Positions 35,701 through 48,730 of a stretch of DNA of 64,000 nucleotides are shown here, in pieces. Below the pieces are notes generated by a model. The model saw only the letters and a list, made by a program, of their open reading frames with translations, was not told where the DNA came from and ran no database searches. A program made the position numbers and the translations under genes. Source of the stretch: Liolophura sinensis (lineage: Eukaryota; Mollusca; Polyplacophora; Chitonida; Chitonidae). The stretch lies in NCBI RefSeq assembly GCF_032854445.1, contig NC_088300.1:61292984-61356983 (forward strand). The letters run 5' to 3'. Position 1 is the stretch's first letter; each line of letters begins with the position of its first letter.

Positions 35701-38700
35701 TAAAGGGTGGCAGGCGCTCTGTTTTTTCTCCGTGAACAATTTTTGCGAATGACTTGTAATTCCAAAAAAAAAAAATTGTGACAAAGTTTAGGCATGAAAT
35801 TTTGAATCACCTTTCATCACATGCCAACAGTTGTTATCAGTTCTTTATCAGTTGGTTTGGTATTTGACAGTATTACATGATGTTAGACCAAACTCAAATC
35901 CCATAATATAATAAGATACATGGTAATTGTCCTCTTAACATTGGCATCATACATAGAGGACTGAGGCTTTTTGCTGAAGGAACAGGCACAGTGCTGTATT
36001 TATGCTTACTACATACCTTTGCTGTGTTTTTCAGACGGGGCTCTAATGCTTCCCTCACTATTGATTTGACACCATCTCCAGAACTTGTGCGATGGAATGG
36101 AACCCCACCTAAAGAAAGGTAGTAAAATTAAATAGTAATTTCTAAAAAAAACTAGAGTTTTCTAAAAAAATTGATGTTTTTTTTGTAGTATTTCCTTCTA
36201 CCTTCCAAAAGCAATAACTCTTCAGTATGCTTTTGTAAGAATTCTCAGAGTGAGGCAAAATAAGTAACTTTGTCATGGACATTAGCCAAATGTAGTATTC
36301 TGTTTCTGTACTTCGTCAATTCTATGACTGCCTTCAGTATTGCTGTAAACTTTGTTATTCAGTTGTACAATGATGATTCATTTTAATTCCAACAATGATC
36401 CACTTGATTATTTTCAATATAATCAATAATCAGTTATTTTCAATATGATCAATACAAAATTGAAAGGCTCTGAAGTCATGACAGATCTCATCAGCGTAAG
36501 TTACTTTATTTTCTTGCCAGCTCTGGGTTGGAGTTCTTGTTGTCTGCTGGACATAGACTTAGCCGTAAAGATTTAAGAAACTGCCTTAAAAACTCACAAG
36601 CTCTCTTTGAAGAATTCTGGGTAAGTTTGAACATTAGATAATTGTAATGTTTTGGTCATGGGATATCACGATTTTTATGTACCTTTGACCGATGTTCTAC
36701 TTGCTAGAATTACATTCAAAGGATTCTTTGACTGCTTTCACATAAAATCGAGTAGTCTAAAATAAATGATGGGCAATTATAGGAGATCCCTGACTGCAAG
36801 AACCAGTTTACATTTACACCATAAACAAAGCATATACATGTAAGGACCATTGTGCTAGTGTGGGGGACATCATGTTCAACTAGGTCAGAAACTTGTAGCA
36901 TGTGCTACATGTAATATCTAAATAGCGCAGAAGAAAGAAGCTTTGAACGGGAGACTCGTGTCTGGGTGCATAAAAGATCCAAATAGCAGTAGAGCACATT
37001 ATTATCTTCAGTAAGGCTGCTATTCTGGTGTACTACCAAGCTCTTTAATGAACACATGTATACAGATAATTTTGACATAATATAGGAAAGGATAAAGGAG
37101 TTCTGCATTGTTACAGGCAGGAAGGAGTTCTCAACCTGCTGTGCTAATTTAGTGAGAAATTACCTGAAATTCTATAGGATTAACATAGTATCTTAGCAAA
37201 TTACCTTTCTGTACTACAGTTTGTAGAGAAAGATGAGTAGCTTTGTGAAAATCCCGTGAAGTTATATGTGATATACAGCACAAGATTGTTTATCAGTTTT
37301 CATGTTTTTTATGCAGGAAATTCCTATGAACTTACCAGAAAAAGTACAGGTAGCTGGGTCTGGAATGAAGAACAGATATAAAAGCATTATACCAAGTAAG
37401 CAGATCATTTTAAATTTTGTACTGAGCACTCTAAGAAAGAAGCTTACAATTTTATGTCAAACCTGAATAGCCTTGTTGCATCTTTACCTGTGAAACAGTG
37501 AAAAAAAAAACAGTGAAGTCTTTCCATAGGACTATCTTCACTCTAACACAGTAACTAATCAACCATTTTGGAGGTCATTAACATGGCTTTCAGAAGCAGG
37601 GCATCTAAATCTGATACAACAGCTGTTGAAGCTTTATAGTATTTGATGATGAGCGTAAGCTTTTTTGTCTTAACTTAAATTCGTCAATAATTAAAGTGAT
37701 GCCATTCAGTATGATACATGTACATTTGACAACACTTAATCTGGGCTTAAGCGACTGAGTTTGTACCTAACCAAGGTGTGTTACACGGCTTAAAATTGTC
37801 AAAATACTGACATACATGTATCTTAAAGATTTTTATGTTAATGCCGTACTGATAAAGGTTAATAATAGGCTGTGATTTACAATGTAAATCTCTCCCCCAG
37901 ATGAACACAGTAGGGTGATTCTACCAGACTGTGAGCAAGACCCACTGTCATCTTACATCAATGCTAACTCATTACGGGTAAGGAAATGTTGAATATTTCA
38001 GACCACGGAAAACTAAACAGTTCTGCACATTTCTAGAACCACACTGAGCTGGAGTATAAAATTCTGTGACAAATTTACACTGATTCCTTCCATGGTTTTC
38101 TTTCCTTTGACAGGCTTGACTGCTGTGGTATAATTATTTATTTATTTGATTGAAGCTTTACTCAAGACAGCTGTGCTGACATTCTTAAGTGCTGTATAAA
38201 TTTTTCATACTACTTAATACATAAACTTTATAATGGCTTAGACCCACATCTTGAATTTCTCTTTTCAGGGTTATGAAGGGGAGTCAGGGGCTTATATCGC
38301 CACCCAAGGTCCCATGTCACACACCATTGTCGATTTCTGGAGAATGGTCTGGAACGAGAATGCTACAATTATAGTGATGATCACAAAATTAAAGGAGAAA
38401 AATAAGGTAAGAAGGGAACTGAGTAAGGAACATGGGCGTCATTATTACTGTCATTATCACCTAGCCTTGGGATAACAATGTTCTCTTAAAATATTCATAG
38501 AACATATAGTTTGGATTCCCTAATATGCAGTTCAGAATGGGTCCTAACATATTAAGGCTAAAAGAGCTTTTCAGTCTAGTTCTTTGGGGAATAGAAATGG
38601 CTTTAAACCTACTGTTTTCTGTCCGTCAGTCCGGAAATTCAGTAGCCTGTAGTCATGGTTGTTGTAACCTTAATGGTGATAGTTGTCAAAAGAACTCTGT

Positions 38701-41354
38701 GGCAGAAGCTAGACTCTACATGGGAGGCACTAAGTGGTCTATGTTCCCAGTAAGTTTATCTCTGAAGTCATTCACTCAAGGAAAATATATGCAAAATTGA
38801 GGGTTAAATATAAAATATGCCCCCCAAAACTGGCATAATTTATATTTATTTCCCAAATAATCATGTTCTTTATTTTATATATTTACTTTTTTTCATGAAT
38901 CTTTTAAGCCAAGCACTAAGCTTTTTTAAAAGCCTTGTGACCATTTTCCTGATCTAAGGTTTGACTGTAAGTTCTAATTTTCAAGACTGTTTTGGGCTGT
39001 GACCTTATTTTGACTGCCAGGTTTAGTTTCCCTCTTTAAGTCTGCTTCATGGCGCTGAAGCCTGGTTATGTTATGTTATGTATGAAGTTAATCTGCAGAC
39101 ATGCGAAAAGCTTTAAGAATTACAGTAAATGTACATTAAGACTGTGTAGACTGAAATGTGTAAGAGTGTTTGTTATTGTAAAGTGGATTGTTTCAGATCA
39201 AATGTGAGAATTATCTACCTGAGTCTGTGGGACAATTTGGTGAGATAGAAGTTACAGTTGATAAAATTACGGAGAAACAAGGTTTTATTGTGCGTCATCT
39301 AATATTGCGTGTGAGTACTGCCACCATACTGACACCATATTCATTTTTAAATTGGTTGTGCAGATTTAAAATTCAGCAGCATAGGATTATAGCAAATTCA
39401 GATTTAAATTTGTGTTCTAGACTAGTGGGCACATTTGGGTGATCTTCCAGGAAGTTCGGAAGTGATCACTTCCCTTGGACCAAAATGGCACACCTTCAGC
39501 TCGTTTTGTGGGTGAAGATGTGTGTCATGTGTGGGAAGGTTGTCATTTACTTGCTAATGCTTGTGGTATAATCCCCTGCTGAAGTGTAAGTGGAATTATG
39601 ATATTATGTTCATGTATATTTAGTTACGGTGTTCTACATCGATTAGTCAAATCTGTGAAATATGTGTTGACTTGCTTGGCGCTCTTGACTAAGAGCTTAG
39701 ATCAAGGAAACAGGAGTGGTAGGTTTGGTGTCAGTGTAATGTGACTGGTTGGCGTGTCATGTCTGGTGTCTTCGACATGGTACTTAAGTGGCAGCAGCAC
39801 TTTGGCAGCGTGGACTAGCCCTGCTACAAGAAGACACAGTATAATACTATATGTACACATGTCTAATGACTCCTCATCATCATATCACTCAAAAATGGTT
39901 AAGTATGGCCTAAAACCTCAAGCATTCATACATAATATGTTTATGTGATTTTTATATGCATAATTTGGCAAGGTAACAATTTTCATTTGTAATTATATGT
40001 TGTACAGTATGTAAATTGTAGGAAAGCTTTATTATCCTCGATCCATGTTAACTGATTTTAGTGTGGGAATGAGATGCGTCCAGTTTTACACTACTGGTAC
40101 ACTGACTGGCCAGATCACAAACCCCCAGACTCCCCCAAAACCCTACTGGAAATGGTCAGGGAAGTGGAACTAAGGAGATGCACATTTGAGAGTCAAGGAG
40201 TAAAGAAACCTATTATAGTTCATTGCAGGTAAGCCCAGTTACAACCTCATTTTGAAAAATACTTTGACCTAAAATTTCGTCCAAGATTAAGTTACTTGTT
40301 TTGCCTGATTCTGATAGTTTTTATTGTGATATAGAAAGGTGTTTTGAGGATCGTTTAGAATTCACCAATTTAGCTTAAATTTGGAATGGGACTACCTCAA
40401 GGGCAATATACTGGAACACCTTGGTCCATTTAGTCTCTGATTCAGTGCATACAGCATGCAGGGAGGGGAATGTTATATACGACTCTACTTCATTTATTGT
40501 TTAATCTCTGGAAAGTTAAAAATTACTAAAAAAAGTTTAAATATCTATATTAGCTATTATCTTAAGCAACTGGATATAAAAATTGCATACTTGTCATACA
40601 TTTTTTATCAGTGTTCATGCATACATATAAATACACCTGTCTGGTTATAATCTTTTTTTTTTTTGTAAACATGTATTTAACTCAAACAAGTTATAACAAG
40701 TCCACCCAGATTTTATTCCTGCCCTGCAATCACCTACCATTTTATTTGCAAGCTTCATATCTTTATTGTGTTTCTATTATGAGAATAGAATATGACAGGC
40801 ATCATGCGGAAATGTATTTTTAAAATCTAAGCAAATATTTTTTCAGTGCTGGTATTGGGAGAACCGGCTGTTTTGTTGCCATCAGTATTGGAATGAGACA
40901 GATCAGGGAGGAACATTCTGTGGATGTGCTGGGAATTGTCTGCTCAATGAGACTCGACAGGTGAGTCCAAGGCTGGGCTAACGATTAAGTCCTATACATT
41001 ATGAGGTGGATGAATCATCTGTCCTTCCTCTTTGACTAATACATCTGTCTGTCTGGCATAGATTACCTAAGTCAAACCTATATTTAAACGTTCATAAATT
41101 ATTACACGTACATGTATTCCATTGATAATTCTGGGAAATAGTGTTGAAGGATTGAAAGTTATTTCTCACTAGGAAAGGAAAAAAAATGGCCTCACACCAT
41201 GGTGAATCTTTTGTTTAATGCTTATGGACTAACTGGCTGTTTTGTATGTTACAGAGGAGGGATGATACAAACTGGGGAGCAATACGAGTTTATTCATCAT
41301 GCCTTGTGTCTCTACGAGAGAGAGCTCACTGATACCGAAACCCCTGCTGACTGA
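29795..41354 (+). CDS. Receptor-type tyrosine phosphatase, KIM family (PTPRR-like)
   Basis: Fifteen coding exons: 29795-29879, 30225-30457, 32272-32391, 33962-34126, 34456-34563, 35221-35432, 36035-36118, 36521-36620, 37317-37395, 37901-37977, 38269-38406, 39197-39310, 40062-40228, 40847-40960, 41255-41354. All are GT-AG, phases match, and they total 631 codons plus stop. Residues 1-28 are a signal peptide starting [14 protein letters not shown] (71-74) is a furin-type site. The ectodomain (to ~217) includes [11 protein letters not shown]. The single membrane span is ~218-242, followed by CCC, a possible palmitoylation site. [16 protein letters not shown] (~304-319) matches the kinase interaction motif of PTPRR/PTPN5/PTPN7, which binds ERK and p38; its RRGS serine is the PKA site in that family. 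The catalytic domain has NRYK (388-391), WPD with Asp523, [10 protein letters not shown] with Cys560 and Arg566, and Gln604 in the Q-loop: all key residues present. Vertebrates have three KIM phosphatases; this may be their single pre-duplication relative. Confidence 0.93.
30925..31080 (+). repeat. Dispersed repeat family D, copy 1
   Basis: AATATTACTTTTGGTGCTGC, AACTTACATCTTTTC, CTCAAAACACC, then AGCAAAAT. Three related copies lie at 46960, 52035 and 60000 (reverse). Confidence 0.5.
38133..38172 (-). repeat. SINE-A 3' terminal scrap
   Basis: ATTATTTATTTATTTGATTG then TTTACTCAAGA, about 100 bp before PTPRR exon 11. Confidence 0.4.
39455..39940 (+). repeat. SINE-B copy, diverged, in PTPRR intron 12
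   Basis: Body matches the reverse complement of 53225-53512: GGTGTCAGTGTAATG, then TGTCTTCGACATGGTACTTA, AGTGGCAGCAGCACTTTGGC. The 3' part (ACTCCTCATCATCATATCAC, AAAAATGGTTAAGTATG) also matches 51600-51690. Upstream sequence at 39455-39600 may be a separate or rearranged piece. Confidence 0.55.
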
Positions 41355-44300
41355 CTGACCTTCACACTGCACCAAACTGGGGACCATATCAGCTGTGCAC
41401 TGAACCTGCTACACTCAGGAGTTATCTCCCTGTCAGTAACCTTCCTCTAGCAGTTACCTCCCATAGACATACAGAATGGTGTTGGGTGATATTATCCTAC
41501 TGAGATTTGAAGGAGGTAAACTGTAGTAACATGTGCGTTTTGTCGTTGAATTTGTTCAGGATAGGAAAGGAGGTTGTAGAGAATGTTCTGTAAAAGAGCA
41601 TGTGAACTGTCCAGACAAAGGAAGTGTTTTGGATTTCTGACAAACGGCCCTGGATTACAATTACACAGTACCTGGGCTAGCACTGGACCTGGCTTTAGCC
41701 TTTTTCGACATTTATTCATCAAGCTTTAAATAAATGAAAAGAAGTTTAAAAAATATTGAATGTTTCATCAAATTTATGTTTAATTGTGATGTAGATAAAG
41801 CCATTTTAAACACTGCCTTGAGGCAAACATTTATGTTATTGTAAAATTTTTAAGGACTTTATCCCCCACTTTTTAGGCGTGTGTCTTTGATGTGTTGGCT
41901 CCACAGGTCATAGAATGCTGGGTATTGTCAAGGGCAGCTTGCTGATATTTTGGGGAGAATTTTCATATTTTTGTCTTTTGTTAACTAGACGCACAAAAGT
42001 AGACTATAGTACCTCATGCATTCAACTCCAGATAACATTTTAATAACTGTTGATGACAATAAATGTTTTGGATACTGAAATTCACAAGCGATATTTTAAA
42101 CATGTGCACTAGAATAGCTTTACTTGGGAAAGCCTTTTAACAGTAATTGTACTGTTTAATGTGTAAATACAAAGTACTTAAGATTTTGATACATGCATGT
42201 ACTGTATGCCATGATGTTTGGTTTCCCAGGGTTGATAAATTTCCAGAGGTAACTTTTGGTAGTTATCATAATGTGCAGCAGTTTTGGACTGAAATGAACT
42301 TGAAAAAGCAGTGTCTCTGAAGAGAATCAGTGTTGATAACATTGAGTGAGAATAACTGTAGTGTGTGTATCCTTTTAGTACTGTTTCTCACAAACATATT
42401 GTACACTGTAGCTCTATGCAAATTTACCCCCACAGTCTTACTGTTATTTATGTAGGTGCTACCTGTGATGATTTAGCAACACAGTTTATAGATTATTTCC
42501 CCTTGGCTTGTCAGCGAGCATTGCTGCCACATTAATATGAACCAATTTATTTTTGTGTATGCTAGTTATGTTCATGTGTAAGTTGGTAAAGTTGTATTAT
42601 CTTGCACAGCTAATTCGAAATGTGCTACATGAATCACATCTTTGAGCCTGTTGTATCAGGATATTGGCATTTTTTCTTCATTTGTTATCTGAAATTGTGA
42701 GAACAAGTATTCCCAATTTTCATATTTGATATTCATCTGTCATATAGTGTTTGACATTTTTCCACTCTGGCTTTCAGTTGTTTAATGTCGAAACTGTCTG
42801 ATATAGTGTACTGTATTTGGCTTTTTATGAACTCCATTTTTGATGGATTTGTAATATTTCAGAAACATTTTATCTCACAGCTATCAAGAACATTAAAAAG
42901 TATTTTCACATTTCCATGATGTAACCGGTGACATTTTGTTTCCTATTTGGTGTTGTATTCATGGCAACTGTTGTCATAGAAACAGGGAATGAAACAGTGA
43001 TAAGGGATTATTAATATTATCAGCCTATACAATATTTGACATACATGTACATTATTTTGTACAGTGGTGGATTTCTTGTGTTTGAATATCTGCACAAATT
43101 TTCAGTTCGTACATTCAACCTGTGCTGTTCCTACATATCCTGTGATTGGCTTATTGACACATCTAATTATATAAATATAGATATCAAAATTTACCCCAAA
43201 AATAAGTTATATGCTAACTGTTTAGATATGATTCACTTTTTAATATGCCTTTCCTCTCAGAATGATAGTTATTTTGTTTGTTAAATATGTCCTGTAGTGG
43301 AACATTTCGGGTTTGTTGAAATGCTTATTTGTTCAGGTTGGCAATATGGGGTGTTAAAATTGGATGGCGTGTAATGCTATAATGTATGCAAGATATATGT
43401 GTGTTCAAAAGACAGATGGCGTATGAAGTTTATGTATACAAACTTTTAGTTGTATTAAATAAGGCCACAAATATTGCACACTTGTTTGGATCTGTTCGGA
43501 TATAGTTATAGGATTTATACAAGATACAGTTATTGTTACAAGTCATATTTTTAGCTCAATCTTGTTACCATGGTTACTATCACACTGAGATATGCTGTTA
43601 TGATCTACATTTACCAGGTTGCTAGGGAAAAACAAGAAATATAGAAGCATTGTATTTTCATTTACTATTTCCCAAAGCCAACTAAAAAAAAAAATTTAAT
43701 ATTTGTGTTTTCTCCTTTCTATTATAAGGTAGACAGAAAGTGTATCCCATTTCTTAGATGGCAGTTTTTGAATATTGTTATTTTTGCCGTATTTAACACT
43801 AAAACCCACCCAAGAACATAAATTCAGAAGATCAATGTAATCGTGTGTAATTAGTTCTCTATATTTTATATACCACCTTACACTGTATTTTACAAGTGGC
43901 AAGTTGTTCTTCTGCACCTTAAAGGAATTTAAACATCACAAATGGTAGTTAAAGGTTTCGATGACTGCTGTATGAAAAACTATTTGAAATCTTGTTGACG
44001 TTTGAATAATTGTTGTGCAGAGTTGAAACGGCAAAGTTTCAGCTAACTTCAGCAGTAAGTCTGGTTTCTCAAGAATTCCATTGCCTTTTACAATTTTCGA
44101 TGTTGACACAAGTTATTATACAAACATCAGTTTATCCAAGGCGACATGCTTGTGCTTTAACCATTTTGTATGAACTGTTGAGGCTTTTAATGGTAAATAA
44201 TATATCTTTACTAAGGACAGTGTGCATGGATTACTTTTCAGTTCGAGTAACCTATTTCTGCAATCTGATTTTTTAAAGCTTATTTAAGGCCATTTCTCTG

Positions 44301-45224
44301 CCTATACTAAAAAAAATTCATATTTTTGGTAAAGTCTTGATGTCGGCAAACCGATCAGAGTGAAAACTTAGCCCATTTGGCATTATCAGGAAATTAAGAT
44401 GGGCTAATTTCTGTGCGAAGACGTGCGAAAAGGCTGCAGAAATATATGTTATAAGTTATGGGTATCTCTGCTACAACACACAGGACATCTGTAAATCTAT
44501 ACTTGTCTGGGTTATGTGTTCAATACTTCATATGTGCTACACTACTATTGACTGTTTAACAAATGACATTCCAATTGTACATGTAGATCATGGTATTTAT
44601 GAAACAGTATTCTACTGTATTACATGTACATACTGCAGACGATCTGTTTTTGTCTGTCATTTTATTTAGTCCTTCGTGCAATATAAATCTAACATCAAAA
44701 GATTTACTTTCAAGTGTTTGAGAGAATAGGTGCGGGACAGTTTTGCAGATACATGTAAAACTCTGGTCTCTTATAATTCTGACGCATTTCAGGATAACAT
44801 ATGGTTACTTATCCTTTATTAACTTTACCAGATTTGAACACATAATAATTGTTGAAGAGGCTGATTATTATTATGAAAGCAATATGTGGCTTTTTCATTG
44901 TGATTAAATATGGGGATAATTTATATCAGTATATAACTGTGGCAAATAGTTTTTTAATACTGTATAATTTTTTTTTTAATTATATTATATTTTCTTTTTT
45001 GTGTGGCTCAGTTCTGTTAAAACAGATAATAGCTTCATGTTATAGGGTATTTTGTTAATAATGCAAAAACTATATAAAATAATGGCCCAGGTGGCTTTGT
45101 TTGTGTCAGATTGTTTTCATGTTTAACATAGAAAATGCAATTCAGAACACTAGTGGATTCTGACAGTTGTTGGGGAAATAGGCCAAGTGACCTGGTTCAT
45201 TTTCTGCGCTCCACAGCAGTGTAT
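41355..45224. other. PTPRR 3'UTR and downstream non-coding
   Basis: AATAAA signals at 41729-41734 and 42058-42063 give likely 3' ends for the phosphatase transcript. Beyond that the sequence is AT-rich, and I see no exon with splice sites and family similarity on either strand. Confidence 0.55.
41729..41734 (+). terminator. Candidate PTPRR polyadenylation signal
   Basis: AATAAA 375 bp after the stop codon; a second one lies at 42058-42063. Confidence 0.5.
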
Positions 45225-45610
45225 ATTACCCTGTTCACACGTGCCAAATTTAATCCGGACTTATCTAAACTGGTTTAATTGAAGCCAGATGTAAAATGTG
45301 TATGTTCACACGACCATGTGGCCAAGCCGGTTTTAAGCCAGTTCAGGCATTTGTCCGTTCACACGGTCACATTTAAGCTAGTTTAGTAAATTGAAACATC
45401 GTCGTGACCTCCACGTATCTCGGGCATTTGATCCAGTTACTGTTCACACGGCACAAATAAACTGGCTTAAGACCTGAAACTGGCTGAAAGCCACATTGCT
45501 AGCAGGGGCAAATAAATTGGATTAAATGCCTGTGTTTTGCGTTCACACGAGTGACGTTGAACAGGCTCAAATCACTTTCAAATTTAAACCAGCTTAAATT
45601 TTCTTTGTAA
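45225..45610. repeat. Modular repeat with five GTTCACACG motifs
   Basis: GTTCACACG occurs at 45233, 45304, 45357, 45442 and 45541, at irregular 50-100 bp spacing. Between them are variants of TAAACTGG(T/C)TTAA and their complements (ACTGGTTTAATTGAAGCC, GTTTTAAGCCAGTT, AAACTGGCTTAAG, TTAAACCAGCTTAA). It looks like a non-autonomous element or a diverged tandem array. No coding potential. Confidence 0.6.
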
Positions 45611-46959
45611 TGCAGCTTTAGAAAATAAAATGGCAAAAATAATTAGGTGCGAATGGGTGGAATGCCATACATGTATATTATGACTCAATTGTTTCTGTAG
45701 CTTGAGTAAGTACTGACATGACTGAAGAAATGCTGAAGTTAGTAGCTCTTCATTTGATTATCATCAGCAACAAAGGTCTAGTTGTGTACAAGTAAATTAG
45801 GATATTGAACATGTAGAGCAATTTTCCAGTTTCCCGTTTTCCAACCTCTTAGGTGGCAGTATAAGGACAGAGTTGAACAGACTATAAGGAAGTTGTATCA
45901 GTAGTTTCTAGTTCAAATTCTTGTTAAAGGTAAAAACAATCCAACTGTATCATGTGACGAGTGAAAAATTTTAGGCAACCTCTATTGACCTTAGTTTACT
46001 GATCACCTGTCTGACCATGATCCTGAGGAACAAATGGCACTTCTGAAGTTTACAATTGTACAGCTCCAATTATTTCCACGGTTCACCTACTCTACATTAC
46101 TCTTTGTGAAACTTTTTTTTGAAACTTTTTCATATGTCCATGTTATAGTAAACATGATTAGAGACAGGAGCGACATGCAGGTCAGTTTATGGCATAGTTG
46201 TCTTTAGGCCATTATTGTTAGAAACAAAAGAAAACATCAGGAACGCTATGTCTCTTAACAGAAACTTAATTCCAAGAGTTGTTAGGCTGCCCATTACATG
46301 TATTACATATAACTTTGTTCTGTAGCCAATATGAGACACTGAACTTCTTTGACCAAAACACCTTTCTTTTTCCAGTTTTGTATCTTCTATCATAAATGAA
46401 TCAATTTTATCCTGTAACATTTGACTATTTGCAAAGGAAGTTATGAAATATCTGAATTGGGAAAGTGACTGATGCACTATTTGGGTAATTTCCGACCATA
46501 CATGTACATGTATTTGTTTGCATATTGCATTCTACTGATACTTGATTGAAACTAAGCAAATGCTGTGGAGATAACTGGGCTACAGATTTTTATCTGCCTT
46601 AAGAAATTCACCTACCTGTCTCCCCATTTGCTAGCAATGAATTCAACTTATAACTTTTTCAGAAGTTTACTGCCCTCAGCTTACGTAAAGGTCGTGGAAA
46701 TATGGTAAAACACTGTTCTCTGCATAGACTGACTAGTAGGTTGAGAAATATTTGGGCATTAGAATATTGTGTGTCGTGATTGAAAGGAGAGATGTCACAA
46801 TGTGGATTATGGCCAGCTAGGGGTATGTGGAGTGCTTATTTTTACACCGCAGTCTATTTCTGTTTGGTGGACAGGCATGGTCACTGACTAGAGGTTGAGC
46901 AGCAGTGACACTGGTTATCCCAATATTTCTTCACCCACTTGTCAGTGTAGTCAAGACCA

Positions 46960-47120
46960 TTTTTAGAGACAAAAGTCATAATATATTACTTACGGTGCTG
47001 AAATTTACATTTTTCCAGTTGGTTATCTTTCTACTCTCCAAGCCAACCTCAAAATAGTGTGTTCTGTGAAATTCACTAGAATTCTGGCAAAATTAGCAGC
47101 TTAGTCATAGACAAAAATGA
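46960..47120 (+). repeat. Dispersed repeat family D, copy 2
   Basis: ATATTACTTACGGTGCTGAA, ATTTACATTTTTCC, CTCCAAGCCAACCTCAAAAT, TCTGGCAAAAT. Confidence 0.5.
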
Positions 47121-47559
47121 GGATATCATCTGTATTTTTTGTAGGCTTTTGAAAGCTATTCCATGTGTACGTGTTAAATAATTCTGTTTCATGTTATCTA
47201 AAGCTGATGCATGATGCATACGATATGTGTATGTTGAATGGGGAAAACCTGCGGTTGGTGCTACTCAAAAATTATTCATCCTTAAAATGTAGTTGCTGGC
47301 AGTTTTTATATGCTGGTATTCTCAGCCGATATGCTGTGTGTGTTTAACCGTGCGGTGCATTTTTTAATTGTTACACAGCCATTCCTCATGCCCTCCCTCA
47401 CACTTTCCCTTTGATTACTGTGCATAGATTGTAATAGCTACAAGTGGTTCCAAGCCAGGTTCTGGCGAGAATGTTCTTCAATACCTGGTTCTTTTAATTA
47501 CATGTGGTTCCAAAGTTATTTCCTGTTGTTTGACCAAGTTAAAAGTCAAGGAAGCCTTC

Positions 47560-47760
47560 GGCTACTGTAAGGTGTTTATTGAAGTATATTCTGAAGGCAT
47601 TATGCTGTGTAGAATGGTAAAATTACACTGTCTTTGTCCAACCAATGTAGTTTTGTCTCCAAAATCAACTTAAGAATGTGTATAAATTGCACTTTAAAGT
47701 TACTCTTTCATATGTGAAAAGGTTGAGGAAGTAGGGTAAATCTAAATACAACACTTGTCC
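47560..47760 (+). repeat. Dispersed repeat family C, copy 2
   Basis: TATATTCTGAAGGCATTATG, ATTGCACTTTAAAG, CATATGTGAAAAGGTTGAGG; pairs with 4615-4815. Confidence 0.5.
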
Positions 47761-48463
47761 TTACCCATTGGGTTAATACTGCGTGTACATGTAAGTGTGA
47801 ATACACTCTTGAACAGCTTGAACTTTGCGCAGGCGATGTGCCGAATAGCATGATAGCATATGTAAGCGTCAGTCCTAATGAAACCATTAGGTTGTGCTTT
47901 TTAAAAAATGTCTACATTCTACAAAACGTTTTAAAGGGTATTAGCTCTCTCCAGCCAAGCTGTACCAATATCTATATTTGTCATTGTTTATACTAGACCC
48001 CTGTGGTGTCCTGCCAGTCAGCTATCAGGATGAGATTGTGGTGATTGGTCATTGTTAAGAAGTTCTCAACTGTGGTATTCTTTCGTGGATAAGCTTTGAA
48101 GTTTCCCATGACTGTGATAAAATTGTTCACCCGAATTTATTGTGGTCAAATGAATTTTTGTTTCTTTGTTTTGTTGTTGTTGATTATTATTGGATGCTAT
48201 AGTTATTATTTCAGTTTGTCATATCCTGGTGATATCAGTGCAGTAAAAGTTTTAAAATTTTATTACGTGTATTGTGTGATCTTTTTTTTTACAAACTTTT
48301 AAGAGTGTGAAAACTCTCAGGAGCCTTTAGGGTCACCTTCCTAAGATCAGTAGAAAATGTGGAATTTGGTCATGGGCTGTTATGGGAAATTTACTGTACA
48401 TACTGATAATATTAACAGTATTTTATGCTGTATTAAATATTAACAGTATTTTATGTTGTTTTA

Positions 48464-48730
48464 GGGGCCTTCTTGGCTAAATTGGTTAGCGTGCTAGTGC
48501 AGTGAAATGACCCAGAAGCCTCTCACCAATGTGATCGCTGTGAGTTCAAGTCCAGCTCATGCTGGCTTCCTCTCCGGCTGTATGTGGGAAGGTCTGACAG
48601 CAGCCTGCAGATGGTCATGGGTTTCCCCCGGGATCTGCCAGGTTTCCTCCCACCATAATGTTGGCGGCCGTCGTATAAGTGAAATATTCTTGAGTATGGG
48701 GTAAAACATCGATCAAATAAATAAATAAAA
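48464..48730 (+). repeat. SINE-A, full length reference copy
   Basis: Complete 267-bp element with a tRNA-like head: GGGGCCTTCTTGGC, A-box-like TGGCTAAATTGG (48474-48485) and B-box-like GTTCAAGTCC (48544-48553). The body contains GCTGGCTTCCTCTCCGGC, TGGGAAGGTCTGACAGCAGC, GGTTTCCTCCCACCATAATG, TTGGCGGCCGTCGTATAAGT and GAAATATTCTTGAGTATGG. The tail is (AAAT)n. A/B boxes imply RNA polymerase III transcription. Name the family only after a Repbase/Dfam search. Confidence 0.88.

Larger units (their letters stand above)
45611..48463. other. Non-coding, repeats C and D
   Basis: No gene supported. Holds repeat D copy 2 and repeat C copy 2, otherwise unremarkable AT-rich sequence with scattered short open frames. 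Confidence 0.5.

Noticed and set aside
35575-35740. SINE-A copy in PTPRR intron 6
   Set aside because: A few words (GGTTTCCTCACTGGCTTAGA, AAGGTCAAGCTTTC) recall SINE heads but the order of core blocks does not hold.
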